A stretch of 64,000 nucleotides of DNA from Alphaproteobacteria bacterium (GCA_030433005.1 JAUILQ010000021.1:28922-92921); one strand, 5' to 3'; numbered from the stretch's first letter, positions 7,566 through 16,416 are shown. Numbers and translations: made by a program. Notes: generated by a model from the letters alone, not told the origin.

Positions 7566-9305
7566 TCAGTCCCGGACCCCGCCCCCCGGCTTCGAGTCCG
7601 CCGTCGGGCCCGGCTTGAGGAAGGCGAAGTCGCAGCCCTCGTCGGCCTGCAGCACCTGCTCCAGGAACAGCTTCTTGTAGCCGCGCTCGGCGCCGGGGTG
7701 CTCGGGCGGCCGCCACTCGTCGCGGCGTCGGGCCAGCTCGGCCTCATCGACCTCGAGCTCGAGCCGCCCCTCGGCGGTGGCGAGGCGGATGACGTCGCCG
7801 TCGCGCACCAGCGCCAGCGGGCCGCCGACCGCGGCCTCCGGCGTGACGTGCAGCACGATGGTGCCGAAGGCGGTGCCGCTCATCCGCGCGTCGGACAGGC
7901 GCACCATGTCCTTGACGCCCCGGGCGGCGAGCTTCTTCGGGATCGGGATGTAGCCGGCCTCCGGCATGCCGGGCGCGCCGACCGGGCCGGCGTTCTTGAG
8001 CACCAGCACGTCGTCGTCGGAGACCTCGAGCTCGGGCGAGTCGAGGCGCCGGTCCATGTCCTCCAGCGACTCGAAGACGACGGCGCGCCCGCGGTGCTCG
8101 AGCAGCTCGCGACTGGCCGCCGACTGCTTGATCAGCGCGCCGCGCGGCGCCAGGTTGCCGCGCAGCACGCGCACCGCGCCGCCGGCGAAGACCGGGTCCG
8201 ACGCCTGGTGCACGACGTCCTGCTGCCAGGGCGCCGGCGCGGCGTCCAGGACCTGGCCGAGCGTGCGGCCGTCGATCGTCTCGCAGTCGAGGTTGAGCAG
8301 CCCGCGGATCTCGCGCAGCACGGTCGCGAGGCCGCCGGCGCGGTGCAGGTCCTCCATGTACTTCGTGCCCGAGGGCTTGAGGTCGACCAGCATCGGCGTC
8401 TCGCGGCCGATCCGGTCGAAGGCGTCGAGGTCGATCTCGATGCCCAGGCGCCCGGCGACCGCGGTCAGGTGGACCAGCGCGTTGGTCGAGCCGCCGACCG
8501 CGTGGACGACGCGCAGCGCGTTCTCGACCGACTCGCGGGTCATGATCCGCGCCGGCGGCACGCCCTCGGATGCGAGCGCCGCGGCCCGGCGGCCGGTCTC
8601 CTCGGCATGCACCAGCCGCTCCGACTGCACCGCCGGTATGGTCGCGCCGCCCGGCAGCATCATGCCCAGCGCCTCGGCCGCCAGGGCCATGGTGCTGGCC
8701 GTGCCCATGACGCCGCAGGTGCCGGCCGTCGGCGCCAGCCGGCCGCTGACCGCGTCGATCTCCTCGCGGTCGATCTCGCCGGCGCGGAAGCGCGCCCACT
8801 GGCGCCGGCAGTCGGTGCAGGCGGCCAGGCGCTCGCCGCGGTGGCTGCCGGTCATCATCGGCCCGGTGACCTCGAGGATCGCCGGGACCCCGGCGCTGGC
8901 GGCGCCCATCAGCAGCGCCGGCACGGTCTTGTCGCAGCCGCCGATCAGCACCACGGCGTCCATCGGCTGGGCCCGGATCATCTCCTCGACGTCGATCGCC
9001 ATGAGGTTGCGCAGGAACATCGAGGTCGGATGCGAGAAGGACTCGTGCATCGAGATCGTCGGGAAGTCGATCGGCAGCGCGCCGGCCAGCATGACGCCGC
9101 GCTTCACCGCCTCGACCAGCTCCGGCACCGTGCGGTGGCAGCCGTTGTAGCCGCTGTAGGTGTTGGTGATGCCGACGATCGGCCGATCGAGCGCGTCGTC
9201 GGAATAGCCGGCCGACTTGATGAAGGACTTGCGCAGGAACAGCGAGAACTCGGGATCGCCGTAGCTGACGAGACCGGACTTGAGGCCGGCGGGCTTCTCT
9301 TTCAC
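7566..9305 (-). CDS. IlvD/Edd family dehydratase, sugar-acid dehydratase type
   Basis: 579-residue Fe-S dehydratase. The three cluster cysteines are present: C56 (YNGCHRT), C124 (IGGCDKT, with Lys126 as magnesium-binding lysine) and C197 (AGTCGVMGT). The C-terminal domain has the expected RLSDARMSGTAFG loop. The family removes water from 2,3-dihydroxy acids to give 2-keto acids. The GGCDKT form and position outside an ilv operon favour an aldonic acid or another dihydroxy acid over the valine pathway substrate. It sits in a catabolic cluster with TauD, SDR and LeuCD-like enzymes and may dehydrate a hydroxylated intermediate made there; that is inference. Confidence 0.9.
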   Translation of the reverse strand: MKEKPAGLKSGLVSYGDPEFSLFLRKSFIKSAGYSDDALDRPIVGITNTYSGYNGCHRTVPELVEAVKRGVMLAGALPIDFPTISMHESFSHPTSMFLRNLMAIDVEEMIRAQPMDAVVLIGGCDKTVPALLMGAASAGVPAILEVTGPMMTGSHRGERLAACTDCRRQWARFRAGEIDREEIDAVSGRLAPTAGTCGVMGTASTMALAAEALGMMLPGGATIPAVQSERLVHAEETGRRAAALASEGVPPARIMTRESVENALRVVHAVGGSTNALVHLTAVAGRLGIEIDLDAFDRIGRETPMLVDLKPSGTKYMEDLHRAGGLATVLREIRGLLNLDCETIDGRTLGQVLDAAPAPWQQDVVHQASDPVFAGGAVRVLRGNLAPRGALIKQSAASRELLEHRGRAVVFESLEDMDRRLDSPELEVSDDDVLVLKNAGPVGAPGMPEAGYIPIPKKLAARGVKDMVRLSDARMSGTAFGTIVLHVTPEAAVGGPLALVRDGDVIRLATAEGRLELEVDEAELARRRDEWRPPEHPGAERGYKKLFLEQVLQADEGCDFAFLKPGPTADSKPGGGVRD

Positions 9306-9406
9306 GGAGGGATCTCCCTGGACGGCGGGGCGGCCGGGGCCCGACCGCTCCCGTGCTTATCCCACGCCGCGCCGGACCCGCAAGCGGCGGCGCCCGGCGG
9401 CGCCCG

Positions 9407-10204
9407 TCAACGACCGGCCGGCGCTTCCGTCCAGACGTTGTCGGGCAGCGGCAGGCCCTCGAGCTCGCGGGGTCCGAGCGGCCCGTCGGGCGCGCGCCCG
9501 AAGTGCGCGACGATCGACTCGAGCTGGCGCGTGTGCTGGGCCGAGTGCCAGGCCGTGCGCTCCAGGATCTCGTGCACCGTCTGCTCGCCCCAGTAGGCGC
9601 GCATCGGCCCGGTGCAGCCGCGGTCGGGCCAAGCCTTCCACCAGTCCTCCAGCGCCGCGACGACGCTGTCGCCGTAGGTCGCGATGTCGTCGCCGGGGCC
9701 GACGGCGTGGGTCCCGGCCATCATGCTCTCGTAGGTGTACTCCTCGCCGCGGCCGGCGGCCTCGACGAAGGCCTCGGCGACCCGGAAGGCGTGCTGGGCC
9801 AGGGCGCGCGGCGCGAAGAAGCGGTTGAAGACGACGTCGAGCTCGGCCTCCGGCACCTGGCGCAGGAAGCGGCCGTTGGCGCGCAGCACGAGGCCGAGCT
9901 TCTCGACCAGGACGGCCGGCGGCAGCATCGCCGCGGCCGCCTCATCGAGACCCAGGAAGGCGACGATGTCGGCGTTGGACTGGGCGTAGACGAAGCGCCC
10001 GCCGCGCGCGACGATCGGCACGCTGCGGGCGCCGAGCGCATAGAGCGCCTCCATCGCGGCGGGATCGTCCTTGACGTTGACCGAGACGAAGTCGATGCCG
10101 CGCTTCGTCAGGAACTCCTTGGTGCGCAGGCAGGACGAGCAGCCGGGGGCCCAGAAGACCGTGACCGGCGCCGCCTCCTCGGCCTCGTGATCGGCGTCGG
10201 TCAT
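9407..10204 (-). CDS. Glutaredoxin-DinB domain fusion protein
   Basis: 265 residues in two domains. Residues about 12-88 are a glutaredoxin with the dithiol motif C22-S-S-C25 and the cis-proline stretch ARSVPIVARGGRFV. Residues about 95-255 are a DinB-like four-helix bundle with the metal-binding signature AWHSAQHTRQLES near residues 220-232. Known DinB-superfamily enzymes include thiol-dependent S-transferases and isomerases using mycothiol, bacillithiol or glutathione, so the fusion suggests a glutathione-coupled reaction. It lies between the SDR (13 bp) and the IlvD-type gene (101 bp). The actual reaction is unknown. Confidence 0.85.
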   Translation of the reverse strand: MTDADHEAEEAAPVTVFWAPGCSSCLRTKEFLTKRGIDFVSVNVKDDPAAMEALYALGARSVPIVARGGRFVYAQSNADIVAFLGLDEAAAAMLPPAVLVEKLGLVLRANGRFLRQVPEAELDVVFNRFFAPRALAQHAFRVAEAFVEAAGRGEEYTYESMMAGTHAVGPGDDIATYGDSVVAALEDWWKAWPDRGCTGPMRAYWGEQTVHEILERTAWHSAQHTRQLESIVAHFGRAPDGPLGPRELEGLPLPDNVWTEAPAGR

Positions 10205-10217
10205 GGCCGCGGCTCCC

Positions 10218-11129
10218 TCAGATCGGGTCCCAGGAGAAGACGTCTGTCGAGCGCTGCAGCGGTGCGAAGGAAGGGCCCATGGCGCCCGGCAGCAGCTCGG
10301 CGAGGGCCTCGGGGGTCCAGCCCTCGGCGGTGTGGATCGAGCGAACCGGCATCGGCTGGCTCATCAGGAAGATCTCGTTGTTGCGCACCGTGAAGATCTG
10401 GCCGCTGACCCCGGCGGCCGCGTCGGAGCCGAGGAAGGCGACGAGCGGCGCGATCTTGTCCGGCGTCATGCGCTGCAGCTTGGCGACCCGCGCCTTCTCC
10501 GCCTCGGTCTCGGCCGGCATCGAGCTGATCATGCGGCTCCAGGCGAAGGGCGCGATGCAGTTCGCGCGCACGCCGAAGCGCTGCATGTCCATGGCGATCG
10601 AGCGCATCAGCCCGACCAGGCCCATCTTGGCCGCCATGTAGTTGGCCTGGCCGACGTTGCCGATCAGCCCGGCGGTCGAGGTCATGAAGACGAAGCTGCC
10701 GGCCTGCTGACCGCGCATCACCGGTGCGGCGGCGCGCGAGACGTTGAAGCTGCCGTCCAGGTGCACGGCCAGCACCGCGCGCCACTGCTCGGGCTCCAGC
10801 TTGTGGAAGATCGCGTCGCGCAGGATGCCGGCGTTGTTGACCACGAGGTCGAGCCTTCCGAAGCGCTCGACCGCGGCTGCGACCAGGCGCGAGGCGCCCT
10901 CCCACTCGGCGATCGACTCGCCGTTGGCCAGGGCCTCGCCGCCCTTCGCCTCGATCGCGGCGACGACCTCGCCGGCGATGCCGGCGTTCTCGCTCTCGCC
11001 CGACAGCGAGACGCCGATGTCGTTGACCACGACCTTCGCGCCGCTCGCCGCCAGGCCCTCGGCGATCGCCCGGCCGATGCCCTGGCCGGCCCCGGTGACG
11101 AGGGCGACCTTGCCGTCCAGCAGTCCCAT
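10218..11129 (-). CDS. SDR family dehydrogenase, MFE-2/HSD17B4-like 3-hydroxyacyl-CoA type
   Basis: 303-residue classical short-chain dehydrogenase. NAD binding: VTGAGQGIGR (residues 10-19), NNAG, and the catalytic YxxxK as NYMAAK. The N-terminal stretch KVVVNDIG, the central FNVSRAAAPVM and a roughly 40-residue extension ending SWDPI are typical of the dehydrogenase domain of peroxisomal multifunctional enzyme 2. It is a clear paralogue of the SDR at 24879-25811, sharing GRLD-VVNNAGILRD, DMQRFGVR and the ending DRSSDVF/QRSTDVF-WDP. Likely role: oxidation of a 3-hydroxyacyl-CoA or similar secondary alcohol. It follows the TauD gene by 11 bp. Confidence 0.9.
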   Translation of the reverse strand: MGLLDGKVALVTGAGQGIGRAIAEGLAASGAKVVVNDIGVSLSGESENAGIAGEVVAAIEAKGGEALANGESIAEWEGASRLVAAAVERFGRLDLVVNNAGILRDAIFHKLEPEQWRAVLAVHLDGSFNVSRAAAPVMRGQQAGSFVFMTSTAGLIGNVGQANYMAAKMGLVGLMRSIAMDMQRFGVRANCIAPFAWSRMISSMPAETEAEKARVAKLQRMTPDKIAPLVAFLGSDAAAGVSGQIFTVRNNEIFLMSQPMPVRSIHTAEGWTPEALAELLPGAMGPSFAPLQRSTDVFSWDPI

Positions 11130-11140
11130 CGTCGCCTCCC

Positions 11141-12019
11141 CTACTCGGCCGCGGCCGAAGTCTCGGCTTCAGGCAGCCGGCCCGAAGGCTCGCCCTGCAG
11201 CGTCGTGCGGTACATGACCCGGCGCTCGTCGTCGCCGTAGTCGGCGAGCGCGATGTGCATAGCGCAGCGGTTGTCCCACATCACCAGGTCGCCGGGCCGC
11301 CAGCGGTGGCGGTAGACGTTCTCGTAAACGACGGAGCGGTCGAAGAGGTAGTCCAGGATCGGTCGGCTCTCCGCCTCGCTCATGCCCTCGAAGGCGACGG
11401 TGGTCATCTCGGCGACGTAGAGCGCGGTGCGCCCGGTCTCGTCGTGAACCCGCGCGACCGGCTGGTAGACCGGCGGGTTGCGCCGCCGGATGTCGACCAG
11501 TTCCTCGGGACTGCGGCGGGTCCGGGTCTCGCGGGCGTGGGTCATGTCGTGCAGCGCCCAGCGGTCCTGCAGCATCGCGCGGTAGGCCGGCGAGAGCGCT
11601 TCCCAGGCCCGGTACATGTTGCAGAACATCGTGTCGCCGCCGGCCGGCGGCGCCTCCTCGCAGCGCAGCAGCGAGCCCTTGGCCGGTCGCCGCGTCGTCG
11701 AGAGGTCGGAGTGCCACTGCCGGCCGACCACCAGCTTCTTGCCGGTGTTCTCGTAGTTCGTGACCAGCAGGATCTCCGGATGGTCCGGATGGCAGAACTT
11801 CGGGATCGACTCGTGGGTCTCGAGCGGGCCGAGGCGGCGGCTGAAGGCGATGTGCTGCTCGTGGGTCAGGTGCTGGTCGCGGAACACCAGGACCAGGTTC
11901 TCCAGCCAGGCCTCGCGGATCCGGGCGACGGTCTCCTCAGACAGCTCCTCGCGGAGGTCGACGCCGAGCACCTCGGCCCCGAGGGCGCTCGACCGCTTTT
12001 TGACGACGACGTTGCTCAT
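11141..12019 (-). CDS. TauD/TfdA family Fe(II)/2-oxoglutarate dioxygenase
   Basis: 292-residue oxygenase. The iron triad is visible: H103 and D105 in QWHSD, and H255 in NRCAMH. R271 in MYRTTLQG would bind 2-oxoglutarate. The family hydroxylates taurine, alkylsulfonates, aryloxyacids, carnitine precursors and similar acids, often splitting a C-S, C-O or C-N bond and releasing an aldehyde. It sits 10 bp after a NitT/TauT-type permease gene, an arrangement like tauABCD, but the neighbours are LeuCD-like and lyase genes, so simple taurine use is doubtful. A paralogue of similar length lies at 31651-32511. Confidence 0.93.
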   Translation of the reverse strand: MSNVVVKKRSSALGAEVLGVDLREELSEETVARIREAWLENLVLVFRDQHLTHEQHIAFSRRLGPLETHESIPKFCHPDHPEILLVTNYENTGKKLVVGRQWHSDLSTTRRPAKGSLLRCEEAPPAGGDTMFCNMYRAWEALSPAYRAMLQDRWALHDMTHARETRTRRSPEELVDIRRRNPPVYQPVARVHDETGRTALYVAEMTTVAFEGMSEAESRPILDYLFDRSVVYENVYRHRWRPGDLVMWDNRCAMHIALADYGDDERRVMYRTTLQGEPSGRLPEAETSAAAE

Positions 12020-12029
12020 GATGCCTTCC

Positions 12030-12890
12030 TCAGACCTCGGTGACCTTGGACTCGTCGGCCCAGAACAGCAGGCGCCTCTGAATGCGCAGCATCACGACGT
12101 GCAGCGTGATGCCCATGGCCGAGAGGCAGACCAGCGCGCCGAACACGCCGGCGGTGTCGAGGTTGAAGTTCATCTGCAGGATCAGGTTGCCGAGGCCGGC
12201 GTTGGAGCCGACGAACTCGCCGACGATGGCGCCGAGGATCGCGAAGATGATGGCGATCTGCAGCCCGGCGAAGATCATCGGCAGCGCGCTCGGCAGGCGC
12301 ACCATGTAGAAGATCTGCCACTTCGAGGCACGCAGCGACTGCATCAGCTCGATGCGCTGGACGTCGGTCGAGCGCAGGCCGGCGATGACGTTCACCAGGA
12401 TCGGGAAGAAGGCGACGATGGCGGCGATGATGACCTTCGAGGTCATGCCGAAGCCGAACCACATGATGAACAGCGGCGCGATCGCCACCTTCGGCGTGGT
12501 CTGGATCGCGATCAGGTAGGGGTAGAGCGTCTTCTCGACCAGCCGGAACTGGGCGATCACGCTGCCCAGCGTGATGCCGGCGACGGCGGCGCAGAGGAAG
12601 CCGAGCAGGGCCTCCGACAGGGTGTGCAGGCCGTGCTCGATGTAGAGCCCGCTGCCCAGGCGGTCGACCAGCGCCCAGAAGATGTCGCTCGGCGCCGGGA
12701 ACAGGTAGATCGGCACCTCGAAGAAGCGGATCACCGCCTCCCAAACGCCGACCACGACGACGAAGAGCAGCGGCACCAGCAGGTACTCGGGATGCTCGCG
12801 GAGCAGGCCGCGGCGCCGCGCGCGGGTCGGCAGGACGCCGTCGCCCGAGGCTGCGGCCTGCGCGGCGGGGGTGGTGATCTGGCTGCTCAT
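12030..12890 (-). CDS. ABC transporter permease, NitT/TauT family
   Basis: 286-residue inner-membrane permease with about six helices. The EAA loop contacting the ATPase is RASKWQIFYMVRLPSALPMI, characteristic of SsuC/TauC-like permeases. It would form the channel for the ATPase gene at 12887, which overlaps it by 4 bp (ATGA), and for the binding protein at 16417. Relatives import nitrate, alkylsulfonates, taurine, thiamine precursors or riboflavin, so the family alone does not fix the substrate. Confidence 0.93.
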   Translation of the reverse strand: MSSQITTPAAQAAASGDGVLPTRARRRGLLREHPEYLLVPLLFVVVVGVWEAVIRFFEVPIYLFPAPSDIFWALVDRLGSGLYIEHGLHTLSEALLGFLCAAVAGITLGSVIAQFRLVEKTLYPYLIAIQTTPKVAIAPLFIMWFGFGMTSKVIIAAIVAFFPILVNVIAGLRSTDVQRIELMQSLRASKWQIFYMVRLPSALPMIFAGLQIAIIFAILGAIVGEFVGSNAGLGNLILQMNFNLDTAGVFGALVCLSAMGITLHVVMLRIQRRLLFWADESKVTEV

Positions 12891-13711
12891 TCCAGGCCTC
12901 CTTGCGACTTGAACTGGCTGCGGATGCGCCGAGAGAACTGGCCGAAGCGGTCGCTGGCCATGGTGTCGAGATCGCGCTCGGCCGGCAGGTCGACCTCGAC
13001 CAGATCGGCGATGCGCCCGGGACGCGGCGACAGCACCAGCACCCGCGTGCCGAGGAACACCGCCTCGGGAATCGAATGGGTGACGAAGACGATGGTGCGG
13101 CCCGACTCGCGCCAGATCCGGCGCAGCTCGAGGTTCATGGTCTCGCGGGTCATGGCGTCGAGCGCGCCGAAGGGCTCGTCCATCAGCAGGATCGAGGGCT
13201 CGTGCACCAGCGCGCGGGCGATCGCGACGCGCTGCTGCATGCCGCCCGACAGCTCGTTGGGGTACTTCTCGTGGAAGTCGGCGAGGCCGACCATGGCGAG
13301 CAGCTCGTCGGCGCGGCGGCGGCTCGCCGCCATGTCGAGACCGAGCACCTTGGCCGGCAGCAGCACGTTGTCGAGCGCGGTCTTCCAGGGCAGCAGCACC
13401 GGGCTCTGGAAGACCATGCCGATGTCCTTCTGCGGCCCGGCGATCGCCCGGTCGCGGATCAGGACCCGGCCCGAGGTCAGGTCCATGAGCCCGGCGAGCA
13501 GGCGCAGCAGGGTCGACTTGCCGCAGCCCGACGGCCCGACGATCGAGACGAACTCGCCCTCGGTGATGTCGAGCGACAGCGGACCCAGCGCCTGGATGCG
13601 CTTGCCGTCGCGGGTCTCGTAGACCTTCTCCAGCTCGTCGAGGCGGATGGCCGAGGCCCCGCCTGCCGCCGGCCCGGGCCGTTCCAGGGGCATGATCTTA
13701 GCTCTCTGCAT
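12887..13711 (-). CDS. ABC transporter ATP-binding protein, NitT/TauT family
   Basis: 274-residue ATPase of an importer. Walker A is GPSGCGKST, the Q-loop region FQSPVLLPWKT, signature LSGGMQQR, Walker B ILLMDEPFGALD, and the switch histidine is in FVTHS. These match SsuB/TauB. Start 13711 overlaps the end of the LeuD-like gene by 14 bp; an ATG at 13693 just after that stop codon is an equally possible start. It pairs with the permease at 12030 and the binding protein at 16417, with the LeuCD-like and lyase genes inserted between the transporter subunits, indicating one transcription unit. Confidence 0.93.
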   Translation of the reverse strand: MQRAKIMPLERPGPAAGGASAIRLDELEKVYETRDGKRIQALGPLSLDITEGEFVSIVGPSGCGKSTLLRLLAGLMDLTSGRVLIRDRAIAGPQKDIGMVFQSPVLLPWKTALDNVLLPAKVLGLDMAASRRRADELLAMVGLADFHEKYPNELSGGMQQRVAIARALVHEPSILLMDEPFGALDAMTRETMNLELRRIWRESGRTIVFVTHSIPEAVFLGTRVLVLSPRPGRIADLVEVDLPAERDLDTMASDRFGQFSRRIRSQFKSQGGLE

Positions 13712-14222
13712 GTGCGATTTCCCCCGCCTCGACCAGGGAGCGGGCATAGGCCAGCCCGCCGCCCTGCGAGACGATGTCCAGAAGGAAGGGCGACAGGGGC
13801 TCGACGCGATGCTCCTGTCCCGTGGTCTCGTCGGCGATGCGACCGGCCGCGAAGTCGACTTCCAGGCTGTCGCCGTCGCCCAGCGCCGCGACCACCTCGG
13901 ACCCGGCGACGAGCAGCGGGATGCCCATGAAGACGGCGAGCCGGAAGGGTCCGCGCGACAGGCTGGCGCAGATCAGGCCGAGGCCCATCTCGCGCATCGC
14001 CAGGAAGGGGTGGCTGTGGTTGCTGCCGGCGGCGAAGTTGCGCCCCGCCACGATCATGTCGCCGGGCTGGGCCTGCTGCGACAGCTCGGGGCGGACCTCG
14101 GCGAGCAGGTGCCTGCGCAGGATCTTCGGGTCGTACTCGAAGACGTGCTGCGGCGGGATCAGCTCGTCGCTCGCCAGGTCGTCGCCGAAGCGCCAGCAGC
14201 GCCCGCGGTAGGACTCGGTCAT
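13698..14222 (-). CDS. LeuD-like small subunit of an aconitase-family hydro-lyase
   Basis: 174-residue swivel-domain subunit. It begins like archaeal-type isopropylmalate/homoaconitate isomerase small subunits (GRCWRFGDDLASDELIPPQH, then FEYDPKILRRHLL). The usual active-site loop GSSREH reads GSNHSH here (residues 66-71, within AGRNFAAGSNHSHP), so the conserved Ser-Arg-Glu substrate contacts are changed. This argues against ordinary leucine biosynthesis and for another hydroxy-dicarboxylic acid, such as an alkylmalate; that is inference. ATGA overlap with the LeuC-like gene indicates a coupled heterodimer. Confidence 0.88.
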   Translation of the reverse strand: MTESYRGRCWRFGDDLASDELIPPQHVFEYDPKILRRHLLAEVRPELSQQAQPGDMIVAGRNFAAGSNHSHPFLAMREMGLGLICASLSRGPFRLAVFMGIPLLVAGSEVVAALGDGDSLEVDFAAGRIADETTGQEHRVEPLSPFLLDIVSQGGGLAYARSLVEAGEIAHAES

Positions 14223-15487
14223 GGCTCGCTCCTCTCGAGCAGCAGCGCGCGCGGGTCGGCGATGCGCCCGGCCAGCGCCGAGGCCGCGACGGTGAGCGCG
14301 CTGCCCAGGTAGATGCGGGCGTCGCGCGCGCCCATGCGGCCCGGGTCGTTGCGCGTCGAGGTGCTGATCCGCGCCTCGTCGGGGGCGAGCTGGGCGAGGC
14401 CGCCGAAGCAGGGCCCGCAGGTCGGCGGCGAGATCGTCGCGCCGGCCCGGGTCAGGCGCGCCAGCACGCCCTGCTCCATGGCCTGCTGGTAGATGCGGCG
14501 GGTCGCCGGGATGACCAGCAGCTGGACGCCCGGGTGGACCTGGCGGCCCTCCAGCAGGTCGGCCGCCGCGCTCAGCTCGGCCAGGGTGCCGGAGGCGCAG
14601 GAGCCGATGTAGGCGTGCTGGATCTCGGTGTCGGCGAGCGCCTCGACCGTCCGGACGTGGGTCGGCGAGGGCGGCACCGAGACCTGCGGCGACAGGCTGC
14701 CGGCGTCGATCTCGATACGCGCGGCGTAGGCGCAGCCGGGCTCGGCGGCGAGCGGCTCGGCGTCCTCGATGCCGACCTCGGCCAGGAAGTCGAGGCAGTG
14801 CCGGTCGACCTCGGCGACCGCCGACTTGGCCCCCATGTCGATGCACAGGCCGCACAGCGTCATGCGCTCCGGCACCGAGAGGTGGGCGAGGCCCGGCCCG
14901 CCGAACTCGACGACCCGGTAGTTGGCGAGCTCGGCGTCGACCCGGCCCATGACGGCGAGCACCAGGTCGCGCGCCGTGACGCCCGGCGCCAGGCGGCCGC
15001 TGATCTCGACGCGCACGGTCTCCGGCACCTTCACCCAGATCCGGCCGGTCGCCAGGATCATGGTCAGCTCGAAGCCGAAGGGCACGGCGAGCGCGCCGAC
15101 GCCGCCCAGCGAGGGCGTGTGGGTGTCGGCGCCGGCGGCGAAGCTGCCGGGCCGCACGAGGCCGCGCTCGACGACCAGCGGATGGGTGATGCCCTCGCCG
15201 TCGAACAGGTGACCGACGCCGGTCTCGGCGGCGAGGCGGCGGGTCTCGCGGTTGCGCTCGGCGCCCTGCTTCGAATGCACCGGCACCTCGTGGTCGATCG
15301 CCACGACCACCCGCCTGGGCAGGGCGAAGCGCTCGATGCCGTGCTCGCGCAGGCGCTTGACGTAGGTCGGGAAGGAAACCTCTGGCGTGGTCACCAGGTC
15401 GGGCGTCGCCCAGATCACCTCGCCGGGCTCGACGCTGTCGCGACCGCTGGCCCGGGCCAGGATCCGCTGCGCGATTGTCATGGCCAT
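14219..15487 (-). CDS. LeuC-like large subunit of an aconitase-family hydro-lyase (3Fe/4Fe-4S)
   Basis: 422-residue large subunit, the length of archaeal-type isopropylmalate isomerase, homoaconitase or dimethylmalate dehydratase rather than the longer bacterial LeuC. The [4Fe-4S] cysteines are present: C297 (IGSCASG), C357 and C360 (PTCGPCFGG). The substrate-side motif GADTHTPSLGG is intact. It should dehydrate or isomerise a malate-type acid with the LeuD-like partner. The gene directly downstream of an isocitrate lyase/PEP mutase-family lyase recalls the dimethylmalate dehydratase plus dimethylmalate lyase pair of Eubacterium barkeri nicotinate breakdown. Orthology is not claimed. Confidence 0.9.
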   Translation of the reverse strand: MAMTIAQRILARASGRDSVEPGEVIWATPDLVTTPEVSFPTYVKRLREHGIERFALPRRVVVAIDHEVPVHSKQGAERNRETRRLAAETGVGHLFDGEGITHPLVVERGLVRPGSFAAGADTHTPSLGGVGALAVPFGFELTMILATGRIWVKVPETVRVEISGRLAPGVTARDLVLAVMGRVDAELANYRVVEFGGPGLAHLSVPERMTLCGLCIDMGAKSAVAEVDRHCLDFLAEVGIEDAEPLAAEPGCAYAARIEIDAGSLSPQVSVPPSPTHVRTVEALADTEIQHAYIGSCASGTLAELSAAADLLEGRQVHPGVQLLVIPATRRIYQQAMEQGVLARLTRAGATISPPTCGPCFGGLAQLAPDEARISTSTRNDPGRMGARDARIYLGSALTVAASALAGRIADPRALLLERSEP

Positions 15488-15491
15488 CGTC

Positions 15492-16361
15492 CTACTCCCC
15501 CGGCTCGGCGAGGTCGCGCTCGAAGGCGGCGAGCGCCTCGACTCCGACCAGGCTGTTGAGCGCCGAGAACGGCGTCATGCGCTCCAGCTGGCCCGCCGTC
15601 GTGCCGGTCTCCAGCAGCTCCTTCAGCAGGGCGCTCTGGGCCGCCGCCGAGACCTGGATCAGCGGCAGGGCGTAGATCGCCATGGCGTAGCCGCAGCGCC
15701 TCAGCTCGTCGAGCGAGAAGACCGGTCGCACCGTCTCGGCCATCAGGTGGATGACCGGCACCGAGACCGCGTCGGTGATCGCCGACAGCTCCTCGGCCGT
15801 GGTCAGCGAGGGCACCAGCACCGCGTCGGCGCCGGCGGCCTCCATGGCGCGGGCCCGGCGGATGCATTCCTCCAGGCCGTGGACGGTCATGGCGTCGGTG
15901 CGGCCGAACACCAGGAAGTCGTCGGAGCCGCGGGCCTTGCGCGCGGTCTTCAGGCGCAGCGCCATCTCCTCGACCGGCACCAGGGCCTTGCCGGGCAGCG
16001 CGCCGCAGCGCTTCGGCATGACCTGGTCCTCGAGGTGGATCGCGGCGATGCCGGCCCGCTCGAAGCCGCGCACGCACTCGGCGATGTTGGCGGCGCCGCC
16101 ATGGCCGGTGTCGGCGTCGGCGATCACCGGCAGGCGGGTCGCTCCGGCGATCTGGGCGGCACGGCCGACCATCTCGGTCAGGGTCAGGATGCCGACGTCG
16201 GGCTTCCCGTAGCTGGCGGCCACGGAGAAGCCGGACATGTAGACGGCCGGGAAGCCGGCCTGCTCGATCAGCAGGGCCCCGAGGGCGTCATGGCACCCCG
16301 GAACGGGCGTGACGACGTCGCGGTTGAGGAGGTCGCGCACGACCGATCCGGGATGCGGCAT
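15492..16361 (-). CDS. Isocitrate lyase/PEP mutase family C-C lyase
   Basis: 289-residue TIM-barrel enzyme, the length of methylisocitrate lyase (PrpB) and dimethylmalate lyase. Magnesium ligands are in ADADTGHG (D82, D84) and HLEDQ. The mobile loop reads MPKRCGALPGK, with C119 as general acid, so it should be a C-C lyase rather than PEP mutase. The histidine after CG in most lyases (KRCGH) is alanine here. Expected reaction: split of a 2-hydroxy dicarboxylic acid to a 2-oxo acid and a carboxylic acid. It is 4 bp upstream of the LeuC-like gene, implying consecutive steps. Confidence 0.9.
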   Translation of the reverse strand: MPHPGSVVRDLLNRDVVTPVPGCHDALGALLIEQAGFPAVYMSGFSVAASYGKPDVGILTLTEMVGRAAQIAGATRLPVIADADTGHGGAANIAECVRGFERAGIAAIHLEDQVMPKRCGALPGKALVPVEEMALRLKTARKARGSDDFLVFGRTDAMTVHGLEECIRRARAMEAAGADAVLVPSLTTAEELSAITDAVSVPVIHLMAETVRPVFSLDELRRCGYAMAIYALPLIQVSAAAQSALLKELLETGTTAGQLERMTPFSALNSLVGVEALAAFERDLAEPGE

Positions 16362-16416
16362 GACGGAACGGGCCTCAGGGTCTTGCTGTCGAGGGAACGG
16401 CGGTCAGGTCAGGGCC

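Noticed and set aside
13698..15487. Calling the LeuC/LeuD-like genes leucine biosynthesis leuCD
   Set aside because: Short archaeal-type large subunit, altered GSSREH loop and no leuA or leuB nearby argue for a different substrate.
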